Part shown: in pieces, positions 47,102 through 59,528 of the stretch
How positions within the stretch are numbered: the stretch's first letter is position 1
Layout of the letters: each line of letters starts with the position of its first letter
Assembly (NCBI GenBank): GCA_021234155.1
Contig: JAJEKV010000020.1
Coordinates: 4,820,563-4,884,562, forward strand
Direction: 5' to 3'
Length of the DNA stretch: 64,000 bases
Origin: Isoetes taiwanensis
Taxonomy: Eukaryota > Streptophyta > Lycopodiopsida > Isoetales > Isoetaceae
Position numbers and translations under genes: made by a program
Notes under the pieces: model-generated
The model's database searches: none
What the model saw: the letters and a program-made list of their open reading frames with translations, nothing else
What the model was told of the DNA's origin: nothing

Positions 47102-48388
47102 ATGAGGCGCGGAGTTTCTATGCCCAAGATGCTAAATGTGCAAATTCCGCCCTACTTCCGGTGCCCAATCTCTCTGGATTTGATGAGGGATCCGGTAATC
47201 TTAAGCACTGGACAGACTTATGATCGAGCAAGCATAGAAAAGTGGGTAGCCGATGGCAATACCACATGCCCTGCTACCATGCAGCAGCTGAAGGATTTTA
47301 CCCTCATTCCAAATCATACACTCCGGCGCCTGATACAGGACTGGTGTGTTGCAAATCGGTCTAAGGGTGTTGAAAGGATTCCAACACCTAAACAGCCTGC
47401 TGATCCCCAAAGGGTTGAAGCCCTTTTATTAGATTCTTCATCCTCTAATCCGAACAGGGCATCTCAGTTCTTCGCCCTCAAAGTGCTAAGGGGATTGGCA
47501 AAAGAAAGTGATAAGAACAGGCTTTTGATTGCAGAAAAGGGTGCTTTTGAGACCCTTGTAACAGCTTTCTTCAACGGTAATTTTCCTACAGAAAGAGAAG
47601 AGAAGACAGGTATTTCAGACCCTGATCCCCCTAAATGTGACCAGGAACTGATAGAAGAAGCTTTAGGAGTGCTTGTTCTTCTTCATATGAATGAATTGAA
47701 CGGAGCTGCCATCTCGAAACCTAATCAGCTGGCTATGGTGTCTTGGCTGCTAAACAAAGGCAGCATGGAAGGCAGAATCAATGCAGCCTCTTTGGTGGAA
47801 AAGCTAAGCAGTTTGAATGAAGAGCTAAAAAACTCATTAGGCACAACAGGAGGAATAATAGAAGGATTAGTGAAGCTTATGAAAGAACCTATGTATCCAA
47901 GGTCCGTGAAGATTGGAGTGAAGGCATTATTTTCACTCTGTTTATCTACTTCAAGTAAGATTGGAGAGAAGGCTGTGGCAGCGGGCGCGCCGGAGGCTTT
48001 GGTTGAGCATTTGCCAGAAGCACAGAAGGGAGATGCTGAAAGAACACTTGCAACGTTAGAACTATTGTGTAAGACTGTTTCTGGTAGAGCTGCTGTGGGC
48101 AGCCATGCCCTTGCAATTCCAGCACTCTCTAAGATGGTGTTAAGGGTATCAGACCAGGCTACAGAATGTGCAGCAGGTACTCTGTATTCTATATGTACTG
48201 CTTCAAATTGTGCTCAAAGGGCTGCTGTTCAGGCTGGTGTCTTTACACAAATGTTGCTTGTAATTCAAAGTGATTGCACTGTCAGAGCTAAGAGAAAGGC
48301 CATGGATTTGCTTAAACTGCTCAAGAGTTGCTGGACTGAAGATCCTTGTGTTTCGGAGTTCGGCCGCACCAATATCGTCGCCTTTTGA
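47102..48388 (+). CDS. PUB25/26: U-box/ARM E3 ubiquitin ligase, PUB25/26-like
   Basis: Intact single-exon ORF of 428 aa. The U-box at residues ~14-88 starts IPPYFRCPISLDLMRDP and continues GQTYDRASIEKWV and NHTLRRLIQDWCVANRS. The linker GVERIPTPKQPADP is characteristic of the PUB25/26 group. Residues ~105-420 are helical armadillo-type repeats, e.g. LRGLAKESDKNRLLIAEKGA and LATLELLCKTVSGRAAVG. U-box proteins take ubiquitin from an E2 and transfer it to substrates held by the ARM domain. PUB25/26 relatives act in immune-kinase turnover and cold signalling in Arabidopsis; whether that holds here is unknown. Length and intron-less structure fit the family. The longest frame starts at 47102; the Met at 47120 (MPKMLNVQIPP) agrees better with relatives and may be the true start. 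Confidence 0.95.
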   Translation: MRRGVSMPKMLNVQIPPYFRCPISLDLMRDPVILSTGQTYDRASIEKWVADGNTTCPATMQQLKDFTLIPNHTLRRLIQDWCVANRSKGVERIPTPKQPADPQRVEALLLDSSSSNPNRASQFFALKVLRGLAKESDKNRLLIAEKGAFETLVTAFFNGNFPTEREEKTGISDPDPPKCDQELIEEALGVLVLLHMNELNGAAISKPNQLAMVSWLLNKGSMEGRINAASLVEKLSSLNEELKNSLGTTGGIIEGLVKLMKEPMYPRSVKIGVKALFSLCLSTSSKIGEKAVAAGAPEALVEHLPEAQKGDAERTLATLELLCKTVSGRAAVGSHALAIPALSKMVLRVSDQATECAAGTLYSICTASNCAQRAAVQAGVFTQMLLVIQSDCTVRAKRKAMDLLKLLKSCWTEDPCVSEFGRTNIVAF

Positions 48389-48756
48389 GTAGAATTCAAT
48401 GAGGTACCATTGATTTTTTTGAAGGTATCAGTGAACCTTAGAAGATGAAATCTGCATTGGCCTTGATCAATCTCTTTGCCTGTCTTCAATAAGACTAGGA
48501 TTTCTACTTGTACAGATAGTTACGGAAGATTACTGTGTAGTTTTGCTTAAGATCAGATAATCTTTAAACCTTGCGAGGAATTTCTCATTCTGCCAGTTGT
48601 GATCTGTTGATCATATAGAGTCATAAGGGCTGATCAGTGATCACATAGAGGCAATGTTTTTGGTTACTATTCTTGGGAAGGCAGTTTTTATCTTCTCCTA
48701 TTGTGAATAAAAGGCTAAGAGTACTAATGTGCTCTTCCATTTTGAATGACCCTTTT

Positions 48757-48932
48757 TAATGGAGTGGAAGAATGATATTCTGCAATGCATTTGTTTCTGT
48801 TGATTCTATGTCTGTACGTCCAAAATGAACTGTAACAGTGAGTTTACTTTTACATAATGGAGTGTGAAACAATGATATATTTCATTGCAAATGTTTCTGT
48901 TGATTCTATGTCTGTACGTCCAAAATGGAATG
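48757..48932. repeat. Tandem duplication 3' of the U-box gene, unit ~98 bp
   Basis: 'tgattctatgtctgtacgtc' with flanking 'aatggagtg' and 'aatgatat-tt' occurs at 48757-48828 and 48855-48932. It begins about 370 bp after the stop codon, beyond a likely poly-A region. Confidence 0.88.
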
Positions 48933-50560
48933 CAACATGGTTTCCCTTTTTTTTGATTAAAGATGTGATTCTTAACACATTCAAACCAATTATCTGAATT
49001 TTCAAGCTATATTGAATTAAGTAGATATGTTCTTTAATCATGTGATTAACAGATCGACCTCTGGTGAGAGAAGGCATCCTTGCATGAATTTATCGACTTG
49101 TCGCTCATAATCCAGCCAAAAAACCAAGGGGGCTTTTCAGCCTGGCATGGTTAATTTTAAGGAATGCATACCATTTGCTCTCCTGGCATCTCCACTCAAA
49201 TGTTTTAAGGCTGCCCTGTCTGGCATGAGTAAACATAAACAATATAGGAACAGAAGGGCCCATTTGCTAGCATGTAGGTCCTTGGAAGTGGCTCTCCAAG
49301 ACAATCAAAAGCCAGAAATATTAAAATGGCCACAATCCCCAGAACAAGAGTTTAAAATTGCACTCTAAACATGCTCGAATCTTCGTATTGCCATAGATTA
49401 AAGCAATCAAACTCTAACCTTTAACCAGTCAACTCTAATCCATCATCCTGCACCACAATACTACACTAGACTAGCCCACACTACACTACACCACGTCCCA
49501 GCCCCTTGGATTTCTACAAGCAAGTGACTTGCACTTGGATTTCTTCAATCAGCCACATTGAATTAATAAAAAATCACGCTATTCCATGGATTGGATTGAA
49601 ACTCCAAATCTTGGGAGTAAAGCAATCCCTTTGTGCGACCTGACTGGCCAACTTACAGTCCTTAAATGTGGTTAAATGTGATACGACCCTAGCCGTCTAA
49701 GCCAATGACTAACATGGATTATCTTAATGGTGGAGTCTGTGCATTTATTTATATAAAACATGCCAGTGGAGACAAGCCATATATAGATCATATGCATAGA
49801 TAAGATAAAAAAAACGTGGTTTAAGTTCATTGTCATTGCCTTGTGATCTGGACTCTGCTGGAACTAGTGCCTGCATTAGTTAAGGTTATTGCAGCGACAA
49901 TTTATAATCCCACTCCTTATTCAACGTCAACCCAATTCTTGAATTACTACAAGAAACTCCAAAAACTGCTTGTTATCCACATTGAAATATTAAAATTTTA
50001 GACAATCTGAGGGGAAGAGTCATTTTATACTATTCATTGAAGTGACCTAGAAATTTCATGATGCGAGAAAGAAAAGCAAGGCCTGGGGTTTTGATCAGAA
50101 AGGAAGAAGTGCGTGAAGAAGCAAGGGATCTTATGTCGGTAGTCTAAGTTGTGTTACGTTTAATGCGACAATGAAAGATGCTGCACTCGTGCAACGAGAA
50201 TACAAGTCACTCGTTGCAAATATATAAATATAAATCCAACCGTTTGGAAGGCCTAGAGGAAAAACAACCCTACATTTTTTAATCACAGATTAAACAACCC
50301 TAAAATTCTTGGTTTTAGCTCTAATTCCTCTCCCTAAAGACCAGACAAAAAAGGGGCCCTCCAATTCCTCTATTCTTCAACCACAGGAGCTGAGAGAAAA
50401 GAAAAAAGGCAGGAAAAACAAGTCAGGGGTCAAAACAAGCGTCTGGCCATGTCTGCGGATGTGCGCAATTTAGATATACAATCCAACAATCCCTTTTTTT
50501 GCATTTATAAGCCTCTGCCTAACTCAAAGCTTACTAAGTACTGCTGCAGCAGAGCATGAT
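48933..50560. other. AT-rich noncoding stretch
   Basis: No supportable feature. Confidence 0.4.
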
Positions 50561-51450
50561 CGGGTCAAACGAAAAACCGTGGAAAGGGGTCTTCATGTCG
50601 AATGCCTACCTTCTGATAAGTGGCAGATCTGTCGCGTTTTGGGCTTGTTTTTTTCCTTGAAAATCCCAACCGGGTGGGGTCCTGGTCTACGTTGTCCTGG
50701 GCCCTTGCTCTTCTCGCCCTCTAGTCCGGCGTCCTTCTCCGCCATAGCCGACGGCGCAGCTTGTGCTGCCATAGCCGTGTGTTTTCGTCATGGATCTGGG
50801 CCACACGTGGGTCTATTTGGGCCTTTGTGGACCGTTGGCCAACATATGGACCTCAACCACCTCCCCAACCTACCATTAAAAAAAAGGGCAAAAAGAAAAG
50901 AAAAAGAAAAGAAAAACCATCACCATATGTACACCAGCTAAAGTTTAAAAAAGAGAGAAAAAAAAAAGCAACACTTGTACCCCCCACCCTTTTTACCCCC
51001 AACACCACAACCTAGTGAGAGAATTGAGAATCTAACATACCTATATACCTTACCATCATCTGGCTCCCCTCGTGCTCCCAGTTTTCCATCATCCCTTCTT
51101 TTCACCCCTGACCATATCCAGCTCTACGATTCATCTGCCACCTCCCTCCATCCTTCCTCTTCCGTATTCTACATCATCAATCAGCTTTAGCAACCCAATT
51201 GTCTATCATCGATATCATCTCGCAACCCAATTGTCTATCACAATATCATATCATCAGTATCACATCTCATATCTTATTCATATCAAGTTTAGGTCACGCT
51301 ACAATGATAGGATTTCAATCTTATTACTTCCATCAACCGGTGCTCATATCAAAATTGGGATTCTAAATAGCTACCCTTATTATCTGGTTTATGTCGTTGG
51401 CCAAAGTTGGGATTCTAAATAGGTACCTTTATAATCTGGTTTACGTCTTC
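50561..51450 (+). other. GC-rich segment ending in A-rich runs
   Basis: A GC-rich 300-bp stretch (50,640-50,870) with a 120-codon open frame ends in 'accattaaaaaaaagggc' and purine-rich runs, resembling a retroposed 3' end. At 51,188-51,240 'caacccaattgtctatca' is duplicated, and at 51,352-51,448 a ~52-bp unit with 'gggattctaaatag' is duplicated. No protein family was recognised. Confidence 0.4.
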
Positions 51451-54400
51451 TGTCTTCTGACTGTGTGAAGCTGTTGGGACCATATAAAGCTTAAAGATTA
51501 GGTTCAATGGCATGTATGCATGTCGTACTTGTTGATAATGGATATAAGGTGGGATGTAACATAAATATTGAGTAGTTGACAAGGGATCTCATTAGTCTAT
51601 TTGGTGAAATGTCTATGCCATTGGTAGGTTTGGCTTGGGTGAATGTTGGTTGGATGTACAACTTGGACTGTTGTGGTTGTGCATCAGAACATATCTAGAC
51701 TTATCACACATAATTTCAAAGCCATACATCAAAGATGATTGTAGCTTTTGGGCAGCGCAACCAAGATTTATTTTGCCCTCATAAACAATTGGGATTGTTG
51801 GGTGCATTATCCATGGTTCGATCAATTTCATGGAACTCTTAGAAGCATTTGACTAAAAATAAAAGCTAGTTAGTTAGAAATTGTAGAAATTTTCCATATC
51901 TAAACTGAGAGTAGTTTAGACATTATTAAGCATATAAGTGAATCGAGAGCTATAAGAAACTTACATTGCCATGTCAAGGAACTTCCCCAAACCTTGGTCA
52001 TATTCCATTGTATTTTTATTGCTTATAGGCGGTTATTCACTATTGTCTATCTACTTGATTATGTGGCAATGCATGCTCTTTATAGTCTTTACACCTTTTG
52101 AGGTCGAATATCATTTAGATACAAAGGGATAGATTGCTTCACTCCTCTTCTTCCTCTTTTAGTGAGTATAGACACAATATTACTAATCATACATGTCGTT
52201 AAAAATTACTTTAATTCATTGGTCCCTACTGGACGTTAAAAAAATTAATCTTTTCCTTCTATTTTTTTAACAGACTTACCTAACTGGCCCTATTTTTGTG
52301 ATTCTACATGTGGACATAAAAAGCTCACCCATCCATCCTATCCACGAGTTCATCTACCTAAGCAATGTTGAGTGACTTAAGCTTATCCATTGGACGTTTA
52401 AATTTTTCTCTTGTTGACAATTGTAAAAGGACGAAGATGGTTGTTGTGCGAGACCTTTGCAAATGAGCAAGTCAAAGGTATTGCACATCTGAAGCGACTC
52501 TTTTAAATCTTGTGATAGGATTGCTCCTGTTAAAGGGACCTGATCATGGAGGCAAAGAACCATGACAACTTTTGTCAATATAACTGTTCAGATTATTGAT
52601 AAGCAATCTGGCTTGTTTTAGACATTTAGATATAACAGGAGGGATGTCCTACCCTTTAGGGCTTTGATCATGCATGTTAGCAAGGAAAGACTTTATATGC
52701 AGGCTATTTCTATCTCAAATTATGCCTTATATGTACATCAGTTTGAGCCCAAATAATGTTGCTCGAGACATAAGTAAACTCGTGGAGGGTGCTGTACATA
52801 ATGGCTTTTGACAAATATTTTGTACACAGTGGCTTTAATCGAAGACGTCTGCCTTGGGAAGTATAACACGTAAAGATTGATGCGTGTGAATATTCTAAAC
52901 ATAAAGTAAAGTTATGGAGATCCTTCCTATTTTCAAAATGGACAACCCTTGCTATTTTTCGTGGAAACCCTTCCTATCTTTCAAAGCAAGAAGTTCGAAA
53001 GGGTTTCCACAGAAAATGGATATGCTTCCTGGTTTTAATGAAAGCCGAAAGTGGTTTCCAAAACATGGAAGGGTTTCTATGGGAGGCGGACTCAAATCAG
53101 ACATACATAAACCATTGGCCTTGTCATGCTTTTCTTAATGTACTTTGCTGCAGCTCAAGTTAACTGTTGGCATTAGAAGAATGTTCAATCATTTCTCATA
53201 AGATGAAACTTGAGGATATGGAGTCAAGCAAGTTTACACTTATCTATATCCTCAAATCAGACTCAGTACCCTCATTGAAAATTTAGCAATGGTCATGGAA
53301 GAAGGGGCAAAAGTAAGATTGAAGCTGCTAGAGACTTAAGATAAGAATGTTTCCACTCGAAATTAACAAATTCAATTTTTTCATTCTAACTAGAGATGGT
53401 AGTGGAGTAAATTCACACAACATGTTGGTAATGGGGCAGGCTAAGGAGTCCTTTCAATGTTTTGAAAAAAAAAACTTGCAAAGTTGTAAAACAAGACAAG
53501 TTTAATTTTATTCTCGATGAAATCGCGCATATTTACTGCATGAAGGTCGCATCACTCTTCTACACTTCTACACTTTTGCATGGTTGATCTTGTAGGTTGC
53601 TAGCTGAAGTAGAAGATGCCTCATAATGTCCATTCAATGGCAGGTCAACCCTCCAGTATTTTGATCTGATTTTAAACTGGATTAGCTGATTTTTACCAAT
53701 ATTTTGATCATGCAGGATGTTTCAAAGAACCAGAAGAAGTGTTATAGGGTCAACCAAATGTTTGTGTTGGACATCATTGCCTAAATCCTACAGAATGCAT
53801 GGGAACAAAGACTGTAGAAAATTGAGTTTCACTGAGATTATCCACCACCTAGATTCTTATTTTGGGACTCATATCATATATTTACTGAATTGGAGCAAAG
53901 GAAAGCTTAGATGCATCATGGAAAGGTCATGATTTTTTGAAAGCATATCCCTGAATACTGCAAATGTGTTTTATCTACCACATATTAGAAGTACATATAT
54001 TGTTTGCTTTCTTCTATTCTATTCTATTCTATTCTTGCATCGCTACTATAAATTTGTGACTATTAGGTCGTTTGGAGTTGCATTTGTTCAGAAACGTTTC
54101 GGATTGTAAGTCTACAGAACATTATCCAAGTTACCTTCAAGCAGTCCTGGCTCGATACGACATGTATGATTTAAAGATATGCCAAAAGATATGGCACCAA
54201 TGTTCTTCTAAATAAGCATTATGTCTAAGTATAGAAGTCAATAATTATGTCCAAGATACCACAAGTATAAATAAGGGACCAACTTCTACACCTTCTTATC
54301 CATTGGCAACGTCCATATTTCTTAGCACATCATTGAATCTAGGTCTTGTTCCATGAAGTAGGAACTTAAGAATGATGCATGACTATGGTTATTCGAAGCA

Positions 54401-54850
54401 AACGACTTATGTCCTAATGAAAACTTTATATTCATAAAATAAATTCCGACTATCAATTTAACAAGCAAGTTTGTCCAAGTGACTTTATGCATCATAATCT
54501 TCAAACCCAACACATAGACTAATGATTTTGTTCACATATAAAGCAATGCAAAAATAGTATATTGCACTCAAATGAGATAATGCAAATAAAGACAAACGTT
54601 TCCTTATACTAAGGCATAAGCAGCAAACTACTACTTACAACATGCATAACAATAGGCCTCGTGTAAACAATGATGTCTGATAACAAAGGGGTTGTACTAC
54701 AACTGGCTTAATGGTATTGGACATTACATTGCCAATGCTAGGTAATGAAAGATGATATCAAATGATCAACTAATATTTTATCTATGTAAAGTTGGTTGTT
54801 TTATAACCTTCCGTCCTTGTGATGTAATTTTCCTATGATAAATAAAAAAT
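51451..54850. other. Noncoding stretch
   Basis: No gene recognised. A short hairpin at 52961-53010 has arms gtggaaaccctt / aagggtttccac. An ATTCT microsatellite is at 54012-54035. Confidence 0.4.
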
Positions 54851-55100
54851 CCTTACCCCGGGGGATTCACATTTGTTGGGTGTATAGAACATGTGAGTTC
54901 AACTATAGGGGGCTTTTTTGACCATTTTACGTAGGCATACTTACCATTAGGGTTTTTTTTTCCACCACTATTTGGGGTAAACTATATAATGTAGGGGTAA
55001 ATTAGCTTTCATAAGTCAGTATACCAGGGGTGTTTTTGGCCACCCCTTGAACGCAGATGGCATATCCCCTTTGTTATAAGTGAATCCCCCCGGGATCCTT
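54851..55100. mobile_element. 250-bp TIR element (MITE)
   Basis: Left end ccttaccccgggggattcac and right end gtgaatccccccgggatcc are inverted copies with small differences. Inside are G-runs such as 'tagggggc' and 'aggggtgtttttggccacc', which may pair. No coding capacity. Confidence 0.75.
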
Positions 55101-55843
55101 CCATTTCCTCAAAAAAGGGGAATATTTATTCTGCACTAGTGTACCTTCTGGCCCTTACATCTTTACTAAGATGATTGCTAAAGTAATGTGTCCAGTGATT
55201 GGTTGCAGGTAGGAGTGTTTCTTCCCCTATTGTATATTTTCTACTCTAAAGCATCTGTCAACTGCAAAGGAAATCGAATTGGTTATGCTTTATGTGTGAA
55301 AGAGGTTGGGTATGGAAAATAGAAGGCTCATGTAGTACCTAACATTGGCATTCTAATATTACAAAATCAGTTTATAGGAAGCTCCCTTTAAAACTTTGAA
55401 GTAGTTCTGGTAAATGATACCTTTTGTATCGGCAGAAACTATAATAGTTGATGTTGAGATTAATGTTCATAGCTGCATCTTAAGGACATATAGTAGATAA
55501 GATATAGATAATGCACAAGGCTTCTTGTGCGGTACAAAGCATGTAGAAAAGCATGCTTAATTCTAAGGTTTATATGAATTTTTGAAGGGTATTCTTCAAA
55601 GAAGGTTGTTAACCGTTAAACTGTTTCCAAGTACATGAGGTTAATACAGCGACATAAGCATGCTACATTCTACCACATGAAGTATTATTTAAAGACCACA
55701 AGTCGACCTAAGAAAGAGCCCAACACTGGATACTGGGTACTTGTATAATGTCTCAATAATTAATAAATGTCAACTTAGATGCATTCATTTTTACCTCAAA
55801 TTGTATTCTTTACCTGATTGAGTTCTCGTGGACGTAAAAATTC

Positions 55844-55893
55844 CATCCATCCACCTACCTACCTACCTACCTATCTATCTATCTATCTATCTA
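55844..55893. repeat. (CTAC)n(CTAT)n array in unit A
   Basis: About 50 bp: CCAT, then ~5 CTAC and ~7 CTAT units. Confidence 0.97.
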
Positions 55894-56617
55894 GTTTTGA
55901 TAAAAAGAAAGAGGAAATATAATCCATTCTAGAAGTACTAGTTTAGGTACTTTGGCGGGTCCTAAATTGGACACCTGTAGCATGCTTATGTCCATGTACC
56001 TGTGCATGATATATCAGTTTGATCTGCCACTTATGTAGTCTCCTATATAATGGACGAATTTTTTTTTTTTTGAAGTCTTTTAATGGAAAAAAAAAAAACA
56101 TGTTGTATACAATGGTCTTTGAATACATAAAGAGAAACTTATGAATATTGTTGTAATGCCTTTCAATTGAGCCTACACACAAGTTACTAGATTGAACCTG
56201 ACATGAAGCACAACTCTTGATCTGAAACTAAAGGTTTTTCAGCTACATGGGAATATAAAAACCATGTTATGACCTATGCTTCTCATTAGGGGGGGCTCAC
56301 AGCATGCTTAATTCTAAGGTTTATATGAATTTTTGAAGGGTACTCTTCTGGTGACTTGATCAACCAAAGAAGGTTATTAATTGTTACCTTAAACTGTTTC
56401 CTGGTACATGAGGTTAATATAGCGACATAAGCATGCTACATTCTACCATATGAAGTATTATTTAAAGACCACAAGTCGACCTAAGAAAGAGGCCAACACT
56501 GGATACTGGGTACTTGTATAATGTCTCAATAACTAATAAATGTTAACTTAGATGCATTCATTTTTACCTCAAATTGTATTCTTTACCCGATTGAGTTCCT
56601 GTAGACGTAAAAATTAT

Positions 56618-56805
56618 ATCTATCTACCTACCTACCTACCTACCTACCTACCTACCCACCTCCCTACCTCCCTGCTTGCCTACCTACCTCCCCTCACTTT
56701 TTGCTCCTTCACTTTTTTTTGCTGCACCTTTGCTGCTGCCACTTTGCTGCCTGCTTTTGCTGCTGCTGCCTGCCTACCTACCTACCTACCTACCTACCTA
56801 CCTAC

Positions 56806-56851
<46 letters not shown>
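56618..56851. repeat. Expanded compound CTAC/CTAT array in unit B
   Basis: Two CTAC blocks are separated by ~90 bp of ctg/ctt-rich sequence (56670-56770), then ~8 CTAC and ~13 CTAT units. Plus-strand frames read as Leu/Pro/Thr/Tyr/Ser repeats and are artefacts. Confidence 0.97.
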
Positions 56852-56853
<2 letters not shown>

Positions 56854-57309
56854 ACTTTAACCTTGAACACTAACATGCTTTTAACATTTATTTTGAACTT
56901 TTGAACAAGTTTTGATAAAAAGAAAGAGGAAATAGTATCCATTCTAGAAGTACTAGTTTAAGTACTTTGGCGGGTCCTAAATTGGACACCTGTAGCATGC
57001 TTATGTCCATGTACCTGTGCATGATATATCAGTTAGATCTACCACTATTATATTCTCCTATATAATGGATGGGAAAACTTTTTGAAGTCTTTTGCTGGAA
57101 ACAAAAACATGTTGTATACAATGGTCTTTGAATATATAAAGAGAACTTATTAATATTATTGTCATGCCTTTCAACTGGGCCTGTGCACAAGTTACTAGAT
57201 TGAACCTGACATAAAGCACAACTCTTGATCTGAGACTAAAGGTTTTTCAACTACATGGGAATGTAAAAACCATGTTATGACCTATGCTTCTCATTAGGGG
57301 GGCTTACAT

Positions 57310-58271
57310 AAACCATCATAACTTCCAATAGATAGCTAGGCATTTTACTCGTCCCAACGGTTTCTTGACACAATAATTACATATGATAAGTGAGGGTAGG
57401 CACAAACTACCCACGAACAGAAAATAAAATAAGGGTTAATCCAGTTATACGGTCCTAAGGGTTAATCTATTCTATATTTGAAACTCAAGCGGCTTTCATG
57501 CTTTTACCATCTATGTTTTCAAAGACATCATTATTATTAAGAATAGAATAGAATAGATCAAAAGTACGAAAGTAAATCTCATGCCTCTTGAACTTCGTTT
57601 GTTGAGAACCAAGACCATGTCATTTCCTACATAAATTAATCATTTAAAAATACCAAAGCTCTAATACTTTTTGTCAAGAGGTGAGTATCTGTGAAAAGGA
57701 TGCGGGCCTCTCCGTAAAGATGGTAGTGGGTAGTCTTTGCCTTGTGGTGATAATACATGTCCCTAAAGAAGGGAGATTGGGCTTCCGAGAGCAGCCTATT
57801 GTAGCAAAGTAGAAACCTATAATCGTAAGGGCTTGATAGCCATTGAGGAAGAAGGGCTTCATGTTCAGCAGATCCAGAGTGATACGAGTATTGAGTGGCC
57901 ACATATGAGCATTATGACTAGTGTCAAGTCTAATAGTGGAAATGTGGAAACAAATAAGCTTCGTACATTTTATATCTTTTTTTTTTTCCGTAGATCACAA
58001 TCTTGATTCTACTTAACTTTTGAAGAATGTAAAAATGTATCAATATTAGAATCCCATCGATCCGAGCCATCAGATCGGCATTCTCGAATGGGCGAGCATG
58101 CATCTCTTGCATGCATGCATTGCATGCATTTTCTGTGGCTCTGGTTCATTTGGGATCGCTATTTCTTGCAGCTTCTTCATCGTCTTCGCATCGGCGTTTT
58201 CTCCTCTCTCAGCAGTTCCCTTGACTCCCACCCACCCTCCCTTAATGTGTATATTATTGTAAATGTTGTTT
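57310..58271. other. Noncoding stretch
   Basis: Overlapping minus-strand frames at 57,636-57,904 look faintly protein-like but cannot be assigned. A catgcatg cluster lies at 58,096-58,130. Confidence 0.35.
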
Positions 58272-58373
58272 TTGTTGCGTGGCACGCATGACCAGCCCTT
58301 CGCTTTTTCGAGGTTGTTTTTTTGTCGCGTGGCACGCGTGACCAGCCCCTCGCTTTTCGAGGTTGTTGTTTTC
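58272..58373. repeat. Two-copy tandem duplication, unit 51 bp
   Basis: 'gcgtggcacgc-tgaccagcc' followed by 'cgctttttcgaggttgtt' occurs twice back to back (58272-58322, 58323-58373). Each contains the palindrome cgtggcacg. Confidence 0.92.
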
Positions 58374-58508
58374 TTATCTTTATGTTTTAGTTTGTTGATG
58401 TGCAGGTACAGCAGGATGCGCGATTCCGTCTTCTTCAGGCTTCGGGGGTTTCTTTGTGGGAGCATTTGTTTTTGCAGCCTTACGTCGTGTCCAAGCCCCT
58501 TGCAAAGG

Positions 58509-58573
58509 GCTTATCACTAGGGTTTTTCCTCGAAAACCCGAAAGGGCGAGGTTTTTTAATCCTGGTGATAAGC
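58509..58573 (+). ncRNA. Solitary hairpin of the family-B type
   Basis: The cleanest example of the recurring structure. The outer stem GCTTATCACTAGG pairs with CCTGGTGATAAGC (12 of 13 pairs plus one G-U), there are T-rich internal loops, the inner stem is CCTCG/CGAGG, a 4-nt AAAA bulge, and the tip is CCC-GAAA-GGG with a GNRA tetraloop. No LINE tail follows, so it is either an isolated remnant or an independent copy. Confidence 0.6.
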
Positions 58574-58579
58574 TCTCTG

Positions 58580-59527
58580 CAGGTACACTGAACCGATATC
58601 TGTAGAATTTTTTTGGAGTCCAGATGATATAACTGGATATTCTTTGTGTTTTTTCATTGTGGGTACCTTGTAAATATGCAGCTACCCACTCGAATGTCAC
58701 CGTGAAAAGAGATCACAACTCTATTATCATTTTTTCTAAGGTGTCCTTTAGAAATGCAAAATGTTTTCTAGTGTGCTTATTTTGTTTTCGGATTTTATTT
58801 TGTTGTAGTTGTTTATCATGGTCTTTTTGAATTTGGTCAAAAAGCAGAAAAACAATCATAAACAGGCACAACAAGCTTTTTTTTTTCTTCTTTTTTTTTT
58901 TCAATAGTAACAATACAAAAAACATAACATTTGGAAGTCAAGAAAAGCCTAAAAGGGGAGGGAGCTTTTGCAGAGGAGGCAGGTAGTATGGCTATTGCAA
59001 AGCCAAGAATCAATACAATCTTTGTGAAATGGATGTGCACAGTGTGGCATTCATCCAAACATATCTTCATCCTGCATATTCAACACAGAGCACTCTTAGT
59101 CTAAATTTGCGCTCAACTCTGAGTCTCTACTGCGGGATTTTTCTGTAATTGCCATAAGTAGGCCATAATCTTGGGCAAATTTCTAGGCAGATCTATATTT
59201 CTCAATTCATATATGTATCTACAATGTGTGGCCGCTTTGAAATGATCAAATGATCAAAATCGCTAGAACTGCAAAACCCAAAGCTTCTGAAAACTACAAA
59301 AGACTGACTAGCTAAAACTGGCAGAATCCCCTGCTCTCAGAGGCAGGGATAGATTCAGTACATGTTTCAAAAAACTTTTGTCTGTGTTTTGAAAGTATAA
59401 ACCATATCTTTTGTTGTTTTAAACCCAGCTAGAAAAAACGTTAGGTGCACCCACATCACCTACTGGATGCATCAACGTAGACATCGGTACATCTATGAGA
59501 CACATTGGATGCGTCGAGGAAACAAAA
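58580..59527. other. Noncoding stretch
   Basis: Poly-T runs near 58,878-58,901; no other feature seen. Confidence 0.4.
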
Positions 59528-59528
59528 T

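Larger units (their letters stand above)
55550..57306. repeat. Tandem duplication of a ~750-bp unit
   Basis: Unit A 55550-56300 and unit B 56301-57306 align from 'agcatgcttaattctaaggt' to 'gacctatgcttctcattagg'. Unit B is ~250 bp longer because its tetranucleotide array is expanded and it keeps a ~60-bp segment that unit A lacks. Identity elsewhere looks above 90% by eye. Confidence 0.93.

Noticed and set aside
50579..50941. 120-codon plus-strand ORF as a gene
   Set aside because: GC-rich segment ending in A-rich runs, no recognisable domain, Lys-rich tail from the purine run; more like a retroposed 3' end.
53705..53932. Exon-like segment after 'catgcag'
   Set aside because: The most protein-like frame stops after ~20 codons and no partner exon was found.
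56552..56904. Overlapping plus-strand ORFs rich in Leu/Pro/Thr/Tyr
   Set aside because: Artefacts of the CTAC/CTAT arrays; all three frames are open for the same reason.
57636..57904. Two overlapping minus-strand ORFs as a gene fragment
   Set aside because: Both frames look equally plausible and neither shows a known motif or splice structure.
58086..58130. Possible regulatory RY/catgcatg cluster
   Set aside because: Repeats of catgcatg are low-complexity here and there is no adjacent gene.
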